This document shows, one piece after another, positions 1 to 10,500 of a stretch of DNA of 35,032 nucleotides. The notes under the pieces were generated by a model. It saw nothing but the letters and a program-made list of their open reading frames with translations. It searched no databases and was not told where the DNA came from. This DNA comes from Gonapodya sp. JEL0774. Taxonomy: Eukaryota; Monoblepharomycota; Monoblepharidomycetes; Monoblepharidales; Gonapodyaceae. Made by a program: the position numbers and the translations under genes. The stretch spans positions 1 through 35,032 of the forward strand of contig JADIIX010000188.1 in the NCBI GenBank assembly GCA_027604505.1, read 5' to 3'. Positions within the stretch are counted from its first letter, which is position 1. Every line of letters starts with the position of its first letter.

Positions 1-695
1 CAGTGGCGGAGTATGCCCAGTTGTTATGTGCATCACAATTTAAGGTCTATTGCATTTTCTTGTTCGCCGCCCCCCCCCCCCAAACTCAGATGCATGCGAG
101 TGGCGACTCCTCCACGCCCGCGGACCGCCGCTTCTACCTCCGCATATACCTTCCACCGGACGCCAAGAGCAGCAAACCGCTCGTCGATGGGCAGCCCTGG
201 TTCTTCGACAAGGTGGGTGTGTGTACCACGCACGTGGCACATTGTCCTACTCGCGTGAACTCAAAAACGGACCCATAATCCGCCGTTAAAACGTGTCGTG
301 TGTTCGTTTGTCGTGATGGGCCACGCACCTCGTTGCCCTCCTCTGTCACTGTGTCGTGTTAGGACTGGACGCCGGGCAAGATCATTGACAGGCTCGCCGC
401 CACGTACAACATCCCCAACCCAAACGCAACAGAACGGGACGAGAGCAAGGTACCTTGAGGGAAAAAACCGACGTGACGTACTGCGACCGGCTTTTCGAAT
501 CGGGATTTCCGAGTTGTGACGGGTTCCTCTGCACCGCTGTTTGTACCACCAAACCCCGTTCCCGTTTCCACCGTACACGTACAGCGTCTCTGCCTTCGCA
601 ACCTGACCACCAATGTCCCCCTGCCCCTCCAAACTCCCCTCTCACAGTGTGAAGGACTGGAAAGTGGGAGTAGTGTGGTGCTCGGAAGAGGGTAG
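1..695 (+). CDS. CUZ1: Cuz1/ZFAND1-like AN1 zinc-finger protein, C-terminal ubiquitin-like part (5' end off window)
   Basis: This is the 3' part of a gene whose start lies left of the window. The readable exons are about 90-212, 363-449 and 585-695. They join in frame, with the phase kept at both introns (213-362 and 450-584). The product runs FYLRIYLPPDAK, PWFFDKDWTPGKIID and RLCLRN, and ends SGSSVVLGRG. That order matches the C-terminal ubiquitin-like domain of the Cuz1/ZFAND1 family: a strand ending in the YFDK-type motif, then W-x-x-G-K-x-I-D, then R-L-C, then a closing SGSSVVL strand. In yeast and human, family members link Cdc48/p97 and the proteasome during arsenite stress. The AN1 zinc fingers that would normally precede this domain would be upstream, so they cannot be checked. 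A C-rich run just before position 89 lies in the preceding intron next to its acceptor. The family call is fairly firm; the left boundary is not known. Confidence 0.72.
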
Positions 696-1049
696 CAGGG
701 GGTCTCCCGAAGCGTGGTGCTACGACGACCAGACGAGAGGCTTGGAATGTATTCTGAATAGATATGTACAAAATAACGGGGCCGAGGTGTCGAGCATATC
801 GATGGAATCGATGAAGGAGATGGTGGAGTCTCATCCCATCGTCGTTGTGGTGTTCCCACAACGACAACAGAACCGAAGGGGGGGTGTTTCACGTGAGTTT
901 TAAGTTAGGGTTGTCGATAAGGACTGAAATTCGAGAGGTAGGAGAGTGGATGAGTGTGAAAAGAGAAGTCGTCACGTGGGTTCCCGTTGAAGGGAGCCTC
1001 CGCACACAAAGGAAGGTGAAGGAGTTTCGTTCCACGTGTGTTTGTGATT
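696..1049. other. Convergent intergenic region
   Basis: This 354-bp stretch lies between the stop of the Cuz1-like gene (+) and the stop of the TPR-like gene (-), so it should hold both 3' untranslated regions. I see no coding exon or clear hairpin terminator in it. A short imperfect palindrome with two ATCGATGGA/ATCGATGAA-like units lies near 798-815 and looks incidental. Confidence 0.5.
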
Positions 1050-1781
1050 TCATGCAGCAAAGGTACAGGCGGCCAAGTCCAAGCCTGAGTCGCTGTCCAT
1101 GCATGTCTGCTTGTCTTTAAGAGGTTCTTTGAGGTTCCACCTCGACACGTGTGGTGCCGCTAGGTGCAGTTCGTCTTCGTCTGGTTGTATTCGGGCTTCT
1201 GCGTCGACGTCGAACCTCGGCTCCTTTCCGCCCTACCACCTGGCCGCGCATTTCCCATTCCATTCTTGACGCAAGAAAAAACTCACCTTCCACCAACGGT
1301 TGCCAATCCGTATCGTTTCCGGCCGCGATACTCTTGTAGAACCCTCCGACGGCGGCCTCCACCTGTCCCGTGTTCAAGAGTGCGAACGCGAGCAAGTGCT
1401 GCGCTTCCCGTTTTGTACGCTCGTTGCGAAGTGCGGGTGCCACGGATTCGATGACCGAGTGGAAGTCGCGGATTTTGTAGAATCCTCGGGCGGCGTAGAG
1501 CCACGAGATCGGGTCTAGCCGGAGAGGAGAGCACAGACGGTAGTTTGTCGTGGAGGGAAGGGAAATGATGGAGAGACGGAGGGAGTAAGGGCAGAAAATG
1601 TGAAGAGGAGATACATGGCACGTTTGATGAGCGGAAAATTGGCCAGAAGCGGACTTGTTGGGCGCCCGATGCGAAATCATCGCAGATGCTGGTCTCTTGC
1701 TCGACCAAGCGCACCTTTGGGATAGAAGCCGACTGATTCCTGAAGGAAATCCCGCACAGATTTCCGCTGTGCTTCAACCAT
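1050..1781 (-). CDS. Small TPR-like protein, family not recognised
   Basis: A three-exon model works: complement of 1715-1781, 1287-1514 and 1050-1198. It encodes 147 residues, with introns of 200 and 88 bp. The start codon at 1781 sits in the context CCATGG, and the same frame has a stop upstream. The middle exon reads DPISWLYAARGFYKIRDFHS, then an A-Q-H-L-L-A-F-A-L-L-N-T-G-Q-x-E-A-A-V stretch. The spacing of small and aromatic residues resembles two tetratricopeptide helices, as in adaptor or scaffold proteins. The C-terminal third is acidic and then polar, with no motif I know. No signal peptide or membrane segment is visible. The TPR resemblance is inference from pattern only. It could equally be a short alpha-helical subunit of a larger complex. 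Confidence 0.55.
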
Positions 1782-2177
1782 GGGTTTGGGCGGTGACGAT
1801 GGCAATGTGCATCGCACTGCACAAGCCCGCCGCCCATCACTTCTTCGACGCCGAACCCCTGAACCACACCCGTCAACTATTGAGCCCAGAACCCAGCCCC
1901 CTGGTCATCATATCTGATAAAAATGAATGCAATCATGTAAGTTGTCTTCGGAGCTTAGCTCAAGTGGGGGGCCGGCAAAAACAGAGTATCTCCGATGTAC
2001 AACCAACTCCACTTGTTACAAGTACTCGACGGCGGTGCAGCGGCGTTGACGATTTACATATATTAGACAGTTTCTATATTGACAAACAGGTGAGAAGCAT
2101 CTATCTTGTCTAAGTGAATATACATCACAGGCACCACGAATGGCAGCACCTTCAAGTCCATCTGACGGCCTCCCCTC
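1782..2177. promoter_or_regulatory. Upstream region of the TPR-like gene and 3' flank of the helicase gene
   Basis: This 396-bp stretch lies between two genes on the minus strand. It should contain the promoter of the TPR-like gene and the 3' untranslated region of the helicase. AT-rich runs occur around 2050-2130, but I can assign no specific binding site. Confidence 0.35.
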
Positions 2178-5100
2178 CTACGTCCTTGCCTTTTTCCTGG
2201 CCATGTATCGTTCCTTGACCTCTCTCAGCTTCTCCTCTCGTTCCTCTTCGAGTTTCCTCTTCCTCTCTTCAGCAGCCTCTGAATCGTCAGCACCCGCAAT
2301 CGCACCCTGTGCCCCAGTTCCCGAGGATTGTTTCTGGTGGCTGGTCTCCATTCGAGACTCACTCGCGGGGACCACGGAGATACCAAGTTCGACAGCTGTA
2401 CGACCAGTCAACTTCTCATCGTCAATTTGGCCGAGCTTTGGAAGAAGATGTTCGATCCAACTATAATCCACCTGGGAGACTTGACGCATGGTGGCCTTGT
2501 TGGTGAACACTGAATGATCACGCACAGTCAAGAAGATCTGCATCAGTCGATTCGCGGTACATACCACCATGCACAAGTCTTACAATCAACCGAAACCTAC
2601 CAACATCATTGTACACTACCCATTCTATGCCGCTGTCCCCTGATCCAGGTTCCTCGTGCAACGCACTCTGCGCGTGGACGTACATGGCCAACATCCCCGA
2701 ATTCGAATCAACTCGAGAAACCTTGCTCAGACCTGACGAAGCAGCGTACGAGTAGTAGTAAGGCCGGTCAACATGGCGTTTCGCAGCATTAGGGTAGAAG
2801 GCCGCACATAGCGCCTTGAGCACAGGAGTCGGGTCGTACTCTCCATCCGGGGCTGCCCATCCCCTCTTCTTCGATCCCGACTTCACCTTATCTTTATCCA
2901 CTCTTCGACTTGAGCAACTTTTGTCTGTATCCAGACCAAGCCTCTGCATTATTTGTTTGATCTGCTCTCTCACATTTTGCGCGGTCTTCATCGCTCTGTG
3001 GTGGACATATGTCCCAAAGCACCACTCTCTGTCATATCCCGAATCCGACCAGGCATCCCAGACACGCAAGAGTGTGAGATGGTCCCCACTCGGATGTGCG
3101 AACGCACGCCGAGTCTGATCAGCTTTCGCACGCTTATGTTCTCCTCGGGGCTCGACCCAAATAGATTCGACGGAAAGCATGGCGGCGATAATAATCGCTT
3201 CCCTTGAGCAAGAGTAATCCCGTGCGGCAGCAATAAGCATGCGCGCGAGGAAAGGAGATACGGGAAACGCCGCGCAGAGGTCCCCAATCGGAGTGAGATC
3301 ACCACTAGGATCAAGAGCTGGTGAAAGAGGGGGTTGAAGTAAGATAAACTAGTATTTTCATATGATCAGTTGGAGACAAATTGGGGTACACCCGGCTCAC
3401 CGTCCAACAGGAAAAGCTGCCTTATGGCGGCCAACTCCAGATCCTTCTCCGGTGGATCGATAAACTCGAACCCGAGAATGTCCTTGATACCCATCTTTTT
3501 AAGGTCCAAAACAACCGCCAACAGACTGGACCTCTGTATTTCGGGAACCGTCTCGGGTTCCATCTCTTCGAATGCCTCTCGGGAATACAATCTGTAACAT
3601 TCACCATGAGTTGTCCGACCTGGAATGGGTCATCAAGTGTTGAGCGTCCGGTTCACAATTAGTCCCACAACTTCACAAGGCGCGTGCCCAGTAGTCACCT
3701 GCCCGTCCTGCTCTTTGGGTCGCCGCTGATTGACTGATGGGTACCGCAAGTAACGCGTCCATCCCGGTCGCCGCGTCGTACTGTTTCTGTTTCACAAACC
3801 CAGAGTCAACGACATAGCGGATACCGGGTATGGTGATGGAAGTCTGTTAACATTCATATGGGGAGAATCGGTTGGTGGCTGAAATCGCCTCATTGTCCCC
3901 CTTCCCCGTTCGGCATTTCTGTTACCTGCGCAATGTTTGTCGCAAACACTACCTTCCTGATTCCCTCTCGCGGCTCTTCAAAAATAGCCCTCTGCTCCCC
4001 GCTCTCGAGGGCTGAGTATACTGGCAGACACTTTAAGCCTCGAATTGATTTGTCCGAGACGTCGTGGGGATAGTTCAACTCCCCGTGAGCTTCCTCAGCG
4101 CGGCGGACGGCTGTCTCGATGTCGTCTTGGCCAGTAAGAAATACGAGAATATGCTACAATTGACAGAGAAGATAGCGTGAGTTGGCGATAATCGGTTGTT
4201 GCTTGATATTAGAAAGGAATCTTGCTCCTGGGATGTCCAAACGTACCCCTGCTGGCCTGGTAGCATGTATGTGCATCGCTGTGTCCACGGCTCTCTGAAC
4301 AAAGGTACTCTTGAGTGTTGCGAGTTTCATTTTCTTCTGGCTATGTGGGAGCGGGAACGAGACCGATGCAGCTGCACAGAATCAGTAGGATACCCAGGAC
4401 CCCCAGAATCACGCTCCCCCAAGTCCAAGACAGCACCCACAAAAATGTGTCAACTTGGAAAGTTCTCCCCGGGACAGAGAAGCAAGGGGCATCGTCCAAG
4501 AAGGTGGAGAACTTTTCCACGTCCAGTGTGGCACTCATGACAAACAGTTTGAGCTCAGGTCGTGTTTTCCGGGCACGCTTCAGTAGTCCCAATAACACAT
4601 CTGTATCTAAGGAACGCTCGTGTGCTTCGTCAATCACGATAGCCTGGTAGGCGGACAGGGCGGGGTCAGTGCAGGCTTCGCGGAGGAGGACACCATCGGT
4701 CTGGAACGGAGAAAGAGTGTGGAAGACCAACATGAGTACACTATCAGATACAAGTGACATTGAAAGTTTTCAGAGACGTGAAGAGCGTCGTCTAAACATA
4801 CCATGTAGACAATCTGAGTGTCGTTCCCAACCGCAGTTTCAAATCTTATCTTGTACCCCACACGGAGCCCAACGCGAGATTGCCCAAGTTCTTCCGAATG
4901 TAATTTCACAAATGAGATCAGAAAATACAGCGGGTAAAACGGGCGAGAATCGTCATAAGCACGGTTATTGGTTGAGTCGATGTTAACGCACCTTGGGAAA
5001 CCCGCTGAGCAGCTGATGTGGCGGCAATACGACGGGGCTGAGTGACCTGAAGAGCGCAATGGAGTGATGAAAATGAAAATGCCGCGGCAAGATGACATGA

Positions 5101-5459
5101 GACGCCTGGTCAAGAACAACCCACCGCAACCCGCATGGAACCATCTTTACCAAATGCCTCCAGTAAGTACTGCGGTACTTGTGTGGTCTTACCAGAGCCC
5201 CTGTTTCGTCGATGCATGGGAAACTGTGAAGCATCCTCTCACGCAAGTAGTGTGTGTACCGTAACGCTCACGTGTCCCCGACTATTACAAGCACTGGGTA
5301 TTGATGCATGGCATCGATGAGTGCATCACGAAAGCCAAAGATCGGGAGGTTTTGGCGCTGCTCCGCGATGGAGGTGGGCGTCATGCGAAGATGGGAGTTT
5401 TGGTTTGCACAGCAATTCTCCGCAGCACTCAGCTCAAGTGAGCGGCGCTGAGACATCAC
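2178..5459 (-). CDS. DHX40: DEAH-box ATP-dependent RNA helicase, DHX40-like
   Basis: Eleven exons are joined on the complement: 5272-5459, 5125-5200, 4992-5046, 4802-4890, 4441-4700, 4247-4340, 3926-4153, 3699-3843, 3401-3619, 2601-3317 and 2178-2509. They give 800 residues, about the size of vertebrate DHX40. All phases close, and introns are 71-101 bp. Helicase motifs appear in order: GDTGSGKTT (residues 61-69), TQPRR (90-94), DEAH (160-163), SAT (192-194), FLTGQDDIE (259-267), TNIAQTSIT (about 327-334) and QRAGRAGR (373-380). A ratchet and OB-fold region follows, with a basic Lys/Arg/Glu helix at the end. The stretches [18 protein letters not shown] and [13 protein letters not shown], and the WIEHLLPKL ending, resemble DHX40 more than Prp43, Prp22 or DHX35, but this is from memory, not a search. 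The first exon could start at 5459 or 5456. Expected role: RNA or RNP remodelling in the nucleus. Confidence 0.86.
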
Positions 5460-5740
5460 AGTGACAAAGTCGGAACTAATAATTCATGTCTTTTCCAAGT
5501 GAATCTAATTCGTCTCCAAGAGCTGATCATTTCCATTTCCTGCCGAGCTGTGGAACTTAGACTGACCAGTGAATCCACCTCCGAGGAAGTAAGAGAGTGT
5601 GCACGTTAGTATTACTATGTATACACAACCGTCGTCGGAAAAAGTCGATGTACATAACGGGAATGTGGGGGTCCAGATCAGAGGCAACACTCACAGGATC
5701 CCAAGTTGCCGGCCGCACGCGGACTCTGGGACTCTCTTGA
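5460..5740. promoter_or_regulatory. Divergent promoter region (helicase / Cys-rich surface protein)
   Basis: The two start codons face away from each other across about 280 bp, so this stretch should carry both promoters. AT-rich patches occur near 5475-5510 and 5610-5625. No factor-binding motif is clear enough to name. Confidence 0.45.
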
Positions 5741-7458
5741 GTGATGAAGCGTAGGAGATCGTGCGCGGGCGGATTAAGACGACGGATCGCAGGGCTTTCG
5801 TTTGGATTGTTCTCTTTCGTGGGCAGAGGAGATGCAGCGTTGCCATTAGTCGGTCGCTCCCCATTGGCTCTCCATCGCCGCCAAGCAACCTGCCCGATTG
5901 GTCAACTTGATTGCGGAATAGACATTTGTCTTCCGGGAAACTATCTTTGTGTGAGTGACCAAACTTCTCGAGAAATTCCAGAGACTCGGTCTGAGTAATG
6001 GACACTCCCCGCTTGCACCCAAGTGTGCAACCGAAACCCTTGGTTTCTGCGCTCCAGAGATCGCATGCGAGTGTTGTCCGATTGCAACTCCGTATTATTG
6101 TCCAACTGCGTGAGTTTTTCCGCCCTCCGAAAACAAAGGTTCGAAAAACACCCCAACGAGTTGCTACTCATTCATAGCACAAGCTCATGCATTGCAGCTG
6201 GCGCAAAGTGTCCGCAGCAAGCTGCCATGTCTTCCTCATCATCGATGCCACGTTCTTCAGCGCGTAGCACGGTCTCGTCTCGCACCGTCTCCTCTACCCT
6301 TGTTCCGACAACTTTGGCCGTCCAGACCACCACGATTGTCCGAACCACCACAATAAACATTCCTTCTTCACAACTACCGATTCCAAGCCCTTCAACTCTT
6401 GCGATGCCATCTCCGACACTCGGGTCGACAATTTCTGTGACGCCTCTAACATCCACTACTCGACACACGACCATGGTGCTCGTACCCTCAACTTATCTCT
6501 ACTATTTTACCACGGCTTCTACGACGAACCATAAAGAAGCCGCGGGAGCTCTTGTGACTTCCACAGCGGATGCGGGACGCTCAATGATTACGTAAGCTCA
6601 TTGACAAAGTCACTGTCACGAAATGTTCAAAACTTCTTTTTCGCCAGCTCCACAAGCTCTGTCACTGACGAACCCTCCAGCTCCGCCATCAACGTAACTG
6701 CTGTCATTGCTGGTGTTGCTGCTGCTCTCGTTCTGGTGATCGCTTTCTTGGCGGCGTGTCTCTCCGCCCGGTGGCGGAAGAAGCAACACCAGGAGGCGCT
6801 GGAGGTCCCAGAGAAATGGGATACCAAGATCCCGGCCTTCCATTCATCGATTCGACCGAGCTGGGCGACTCCACTAAACCGAGGTGGCGGAGGATTCAGG
6901 TGGGCCCTGTGGCAGTAGAAGGAGTTTGATGGACAACCCTGTTGAAACGCTTGTTCCTGCAGCCTTACCCCTGCTCTGTCACTGCCAACTTCCACCCAAT
7001 ACGGCATGTCGTACTTTGCTAAGCCACCGCAACAAGAAAGGGACGCACTCGAGCCTCCATCGTCTGGCAGTAGTGGGTTTTCGCAGTGGTGGGGAAAGTC
7101 CCGGTCATGGAACTCTCTGCAGCAGCAAAATGAGGTGCGGTACACCTTCGGTACTCACCATTCCGGTTTTGAGTTCACTCATGTATTATCCCGGCCCTAC
7201 ATAACTAAACAGGGTTCGAGACACTTACCCCAAGAAGAGCCTTTATCGGAGCCCTCGAAAGGTCCTGGAATTCTGCCACGGCGCGTTGGAGTAAAGCAGC
7301 AAATGAGGACATCGCAACAACTCTCTTGGTCAGGAATGTTCGGATCTTCCCTGGCACCAGTGCCCAACCAGACATCAGAAGCTTCTCCCCAATCACTCCC
7401 GGATGATGGAGAGGAGACTCCCCCATCCAAATTAATGTACACACTTCCGTTTGAATGA
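5741..7458 (+). CDS. Cys-rich, Ser/Thr-rich single-pass surface protein (sensor-like)
   Basis: Five exons fit in frame: 5741-5950, 6024-6109, 6184-6591, 6648-6899 and 6963-7458. They encode 483 residues. The N-terminus is basic with a weak hydrophobic stretch, then a dibasic HRRQ site like Kex2 targets. A cysteine-rich module follows (about residues 50-110), with CPIGQLDCGIDICLPG, then ACECCP, YYCPT, SC and AKC. A Ser/Thr-rich, probably O-glycosylated stalk comes next (about 110-245). One transmembrane helix, VTAVIAGVAAALVLVIAFLA (about 252-272), leads into a basic stop-transfer and a polar cytoplasmic tail of about 200 residues. The layout resembles fungal Wsc/Mid2-type wall sensors, but the cysteine spacing is not a WSC domain I recognise. 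A second protein of the same layout is encoded at 15356-16473. Start choice is uncertain, because the signal sequence is weak and an upstream exon could supply a better one. Confidence 0.68.
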
Positions 7459-7897
7459 GCCACTCTAATTAGCACGCGTAGATTTTGTCTCGTATTTCTG
7501 TGTATTTCATTTTGAACCTATAATAATTCTTCTTGGCAACGCACCTTTTCCAAACCTCGTGCAATGCCTTCGTGATTGCCGTGAGTGTGGTTCGAAAGAA
7601 GCTCATTCATTCAAAAGCTTGGTCTTTGTCATCGACATTGCAGGCCACAGCAACTTTTTTTTTTTGTTCCTTACCATTGTGTGATCCACATGAGTCTGTG
7701 CCACACCGGTATTTCGCAAATTATGGCGCCATCGTTTTTCCACCCACTTGCTTTGATAATAATCCATCTCGAAACCAACTTCCGTTTTAAATCCAGTTTC
7801 CCCCCCATATAAGAACACAACGTTCTCTCCATTCCCCAATATTTACAATCTCTCTTCATCTCAAGTCTGTTCTCAACTCGGCACTTCGCTCCTACCA
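7459..7897 (+). promoter_or_regulatory. MET16: Intergenic region with the MET16 promoter
   Basis: This 439-bp stretch lies between the stop of the surface-protein gene and the MET16 start codon. It contains a T-run around 7656-7668, followed by pyrimidine-rich DNA. A TATA-like CATATAAG at about 7806-7813 lies some 85 bp before the ATG, which suits a core promoter. I see no CACGTG site of the kind that drives sulfur genes in yeast. Confidence 0.5.
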
Positions 7898-9075
7898 ATG
7901 GCTCCAGTCGCAAACTCGTCGGAATTCTACCTGCAACCCGATATATCCGTACCTGCAAGCGCAATTCGGCGCAAGTCATCCGCTTCCAACTCGAAACTTC
8001 CTCCTGCATACGCTCTAGCACTTGTCGACGACGCATCTGTGACTGGCCCCGCCCGTCTTCCCAACGCCGTGCACCTCTCCCCTCCTCACCTTAAAGCTCT
8101 CAACGCACGCCTCTCCCGCCTGCCAGCCGATCGTGTCATCGAATGGGCACTTTTGACTTTCCCTGGTGTGCTGTACCAGACCACATCATTTGGCCCGACC
8201 GGATCCGTCATTATCCACCTTGTGCAACGTGCAATTACTCGCCTCAACGAGGAGCTCTCCCGCGACGCTAGCGATGGCGAGGCATCAGCGTCTGTCGGTC
8301 CCGTCCCCCTTATTTTCATCGACACACTGCATCACTTTGAAGAGACCCTCGATCTTGCACGGAGAGCCTCCAGCAAATACAACGTACCGCTTTTGACGTT
8401 CAAGCCGGAGGGATGCGAGACGAGGGAGGACTTCATCAACAAGTACGGTGATAAACTGTGGGAACGACAACCGGAAAGGTTAGGCCTCAGTTGCAACTCG
8501 ATTCTTGTAGTTTTATGCATTTTATTGACGTCAGATTTCGTGTGGATGCATAGTTACGACTTTCTGGTGAAATCTGAACCATCCCGCCGTTCCTATGTAC
8601 AGACTGGCGCCGCCGCGGTCATTACTGGTCGTCGGCGAACGCAACGTGGGGAGCGAGGGGCAATGCCCGTCGTGGAAGTGGAAGAAGGATCCGGACTCAT
8701 CAAACTCAACCCTTTGGCCTTCTGGACTTTTGACCAGGTTTGGGAGTACATTAGGAGCAATGACGTGAGTTCAATGAGTGGAGTTGTTTGCATCATTTTA
8801 TTGTTTGTAACCATCGTTCTCCACTTCAGCTTCCTTACAATGCACTCCATGACCGTGGCTACACCTCGATCGGTGACTACCATTCGACTCAACCTGTCAA
8901 GGCAGGTGAAGGCGAACGAGCGGGTCGGTGGAAGGGACAGCAAAAGACGGAATGCGGTTTGCACAAGGACTATTTCGCAATGCGCCGCAAGTTTCTAGAG
9001 CAGCAGAAGGAGAAGGAGAGGCGTGGAAATGCTGATGCCGCGGATAAGGGAGACGTGGTGGAGGTAACACAATGA
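7898..9075 (+). CDS. MET16: Phosphoadenylyl-sulfate (PAPS) reductase
   Basis: Three exons (7898-8478, 8554-8764, 8830-9075) give 345 residues. The enzyme reduces PAPS to sulfite with thioredoxin as donor, a step of sulfate assimilation for cysteine and methionine. Family landmarks are clear: [11 protein letters not shown] in the nucleotide-binding loop region, [11 protein letters not shown], the [12 protein letters not shown] basic loop, [19 protein letters not shown], and the C-terminal GDYHSTQPV followed by RAGRWKG and the catalytic ECGLH, with Cys at residue 306. Only this single Cys motif is seen, with no paired CC motifs, which supports a PAPS rather than an APS reductase of the iron-sulfur kind. 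Intron 1 (8479-8553) is 75 bp and has no in-frame stop, so its retention would insert residues between the domain halves. Intron 2 (8765-8829, 65 bp) is not a multiple of three. The N-terminal 60 residues are Ser/Ala-rich and variable. Confidence 0.95.
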
Positions 9076-9543
9076 TCTGTTTTGGCAAACATTTACCACG
9101 AGTCTCGATCAGCGGCGCTGATTAGATCTACATTGTAAAAATCACGTATTTCTTGTGTATATCGAAACATATAAATGAAATCGAGTAGATACCATTTGCG
9201 AATTGAGATATTCCGGCTATTGGCCACAGATGTTTCTGTGAATCTCCAACTCATGAATCCGAAGAGCAAAAGTGAGTTACTATGTAATACAAGTTAAGTT
9301 ACGGAAATTGTCAATTGATCGCGGATGCCGTGAATGAAGTGCTGTGGGATCCATGGGCGAGGTGCATAGCTACATTGTCGAGTCAACTGGCGCCGTAGAT
9401 GTTTAGGAGTATTTCAGTCGCGAGTAACGCATTAAGATATATTGGGCGCACTGCCCATGCCTGATACCAATTGGATGTGATTGATTGAACATACGAACAT
9501 GAGCGAGAGTACTGAGGGCTCCTCACAATCGCGTAGCCCCATT
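9076..9543. other. Intergenic region after MET16
   Basis: This 468-bp stretch holds the MET16 3' flank, with an AT-rich ATATAAATGAAAT segment near 9169-9181 that may serve 3' end formation. I see no exon in it. Confidence 0.4.
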
Positions 9544-10066
9544 CTACACCGCAGCTTCTTCTCTCTCCTGAGCCATTGCAAATGTGATGAGTCTTTGACG
9601 CTCAAGAACGCTTCCTTCCCGCGTCAGCTCGATCAGGTACGAGAACGCGAGACTACCATGAGGGGAACACACGGAAGAAGAAACGGTAAAAATAGAAACA
9701 TGCACAAAGCCAACTGGTTTCAAACAAAGCACCAACTGACAATAGTCCTCCAACCATTGTCACCACCATGAGAATCATGGTCAACAAAATCGCCCATCGC
9801 GGGAGCAGTGTTCTTGCAGGTCGATCACGATCTTTTCCGCCGTGCCCGAGTCCCGTGGAGAAGACAGGCGAGTCATCCACAGAATTTCGTTCACTTGGCA
9901 GCAGGGAGGGACCAGCGGGTGTCGCTGTGCCCGAGAGATGGCTCACATCAGCGCCTGCAAGGGAGGAAGAACCAGAGGCGAAAAGGGCGACGAGAAGCAG
10001 GGATGCTGCTAGACAGCATAATACAAGGACGCGCCGTCGCGTGGGAGTTTGATGGCTGGTTTCCAT
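9544..10066 (-). CDS. Small putative membrane protein, unknown function
   Basis: The first exon (complement of about 9733-10066) reads METSHQTPTRRRV, then the hydrophobic segment VLCCLAASLLLVALFASG. A Ser/Pro/Gly-rich middle follows, then a second hydrophobic segment, WAILLTMILMVVTMVGGLLS. This suggests a short protein with an N-terminal signal or anchor and a C-terminal membrane helix. One in-frame way to finish it is a 118-bp intron (9615-9732) joining to 9544-9614, which ends QRLITFAMAQEREEAAV and gives 134 residues. If that intron is not used, the frame runs on to 9653 with an aromatic-rich end. The ATG lies about 430 bp from the divergent phosphodiesterase gene. No family is recognised. 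Hydrophobicity and the single ATG are the only support. Confidence 0.35.
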
Positions 10067-10500
10067 GATGGGGGTTCAACTATATGTATTAGAAAAGGTG
10101 ACAAGGCCAGTTGCTTTGAAGGGCGGTAGCACGTGCAGAATCACCTGAGGAACAGACTGCCCACAAATGACGGAACATCCATCTCATTCGTTCCACATTC
10201 TAGAAAGCATCTAAGCATAGTCTCTTAGTTCCTATGTATGACGAGAGCCATCATCGCAATCTATGAAACAACTTTTCTGGGAGATTGAACTGGAATGGGA
10301 GGGTGTGGAGGATTCAGGAATGCTCCATAGTTCGTCTTCTCTAGCATGGACTATTTCAGATTACCAAAAATAGTGAATGGAGAGAACCTGAAAGTGGAGG
10401 GGCGACCCAGCTTGTAGGACCCTCAGAGGGCACCTCAGTCGCCCGCCTCCATGAACCTATTCCACGTTCCGTTCTGGAAGGAGGAACAACCGGCTGACGG
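10067..10500. promoter_or_regulatory. Divergent intergenic region
   Basis: This 434-bp stretch separates the putative small membrane-protein gene (-) and the phosphodiesterase gene (+), and would carry both promoters. It is moderately AT-rich around 10200-10380. No specific site is assigned and no exon is seen. Confidence 0.35.

Noticed and set aside
67-84. C-run as a possible repeat or regulatory element
   Set aside because: It sits just before a splice acceptor and is best explained as an intronic pyrimidine tract.
359-892. 177-codon minus-strand frame opposite the Cuz1-like gene
   Set aside because: The opposite strand carries a well-matched UBL domain with phase-consistent exons, and this frame has no recognisable features.
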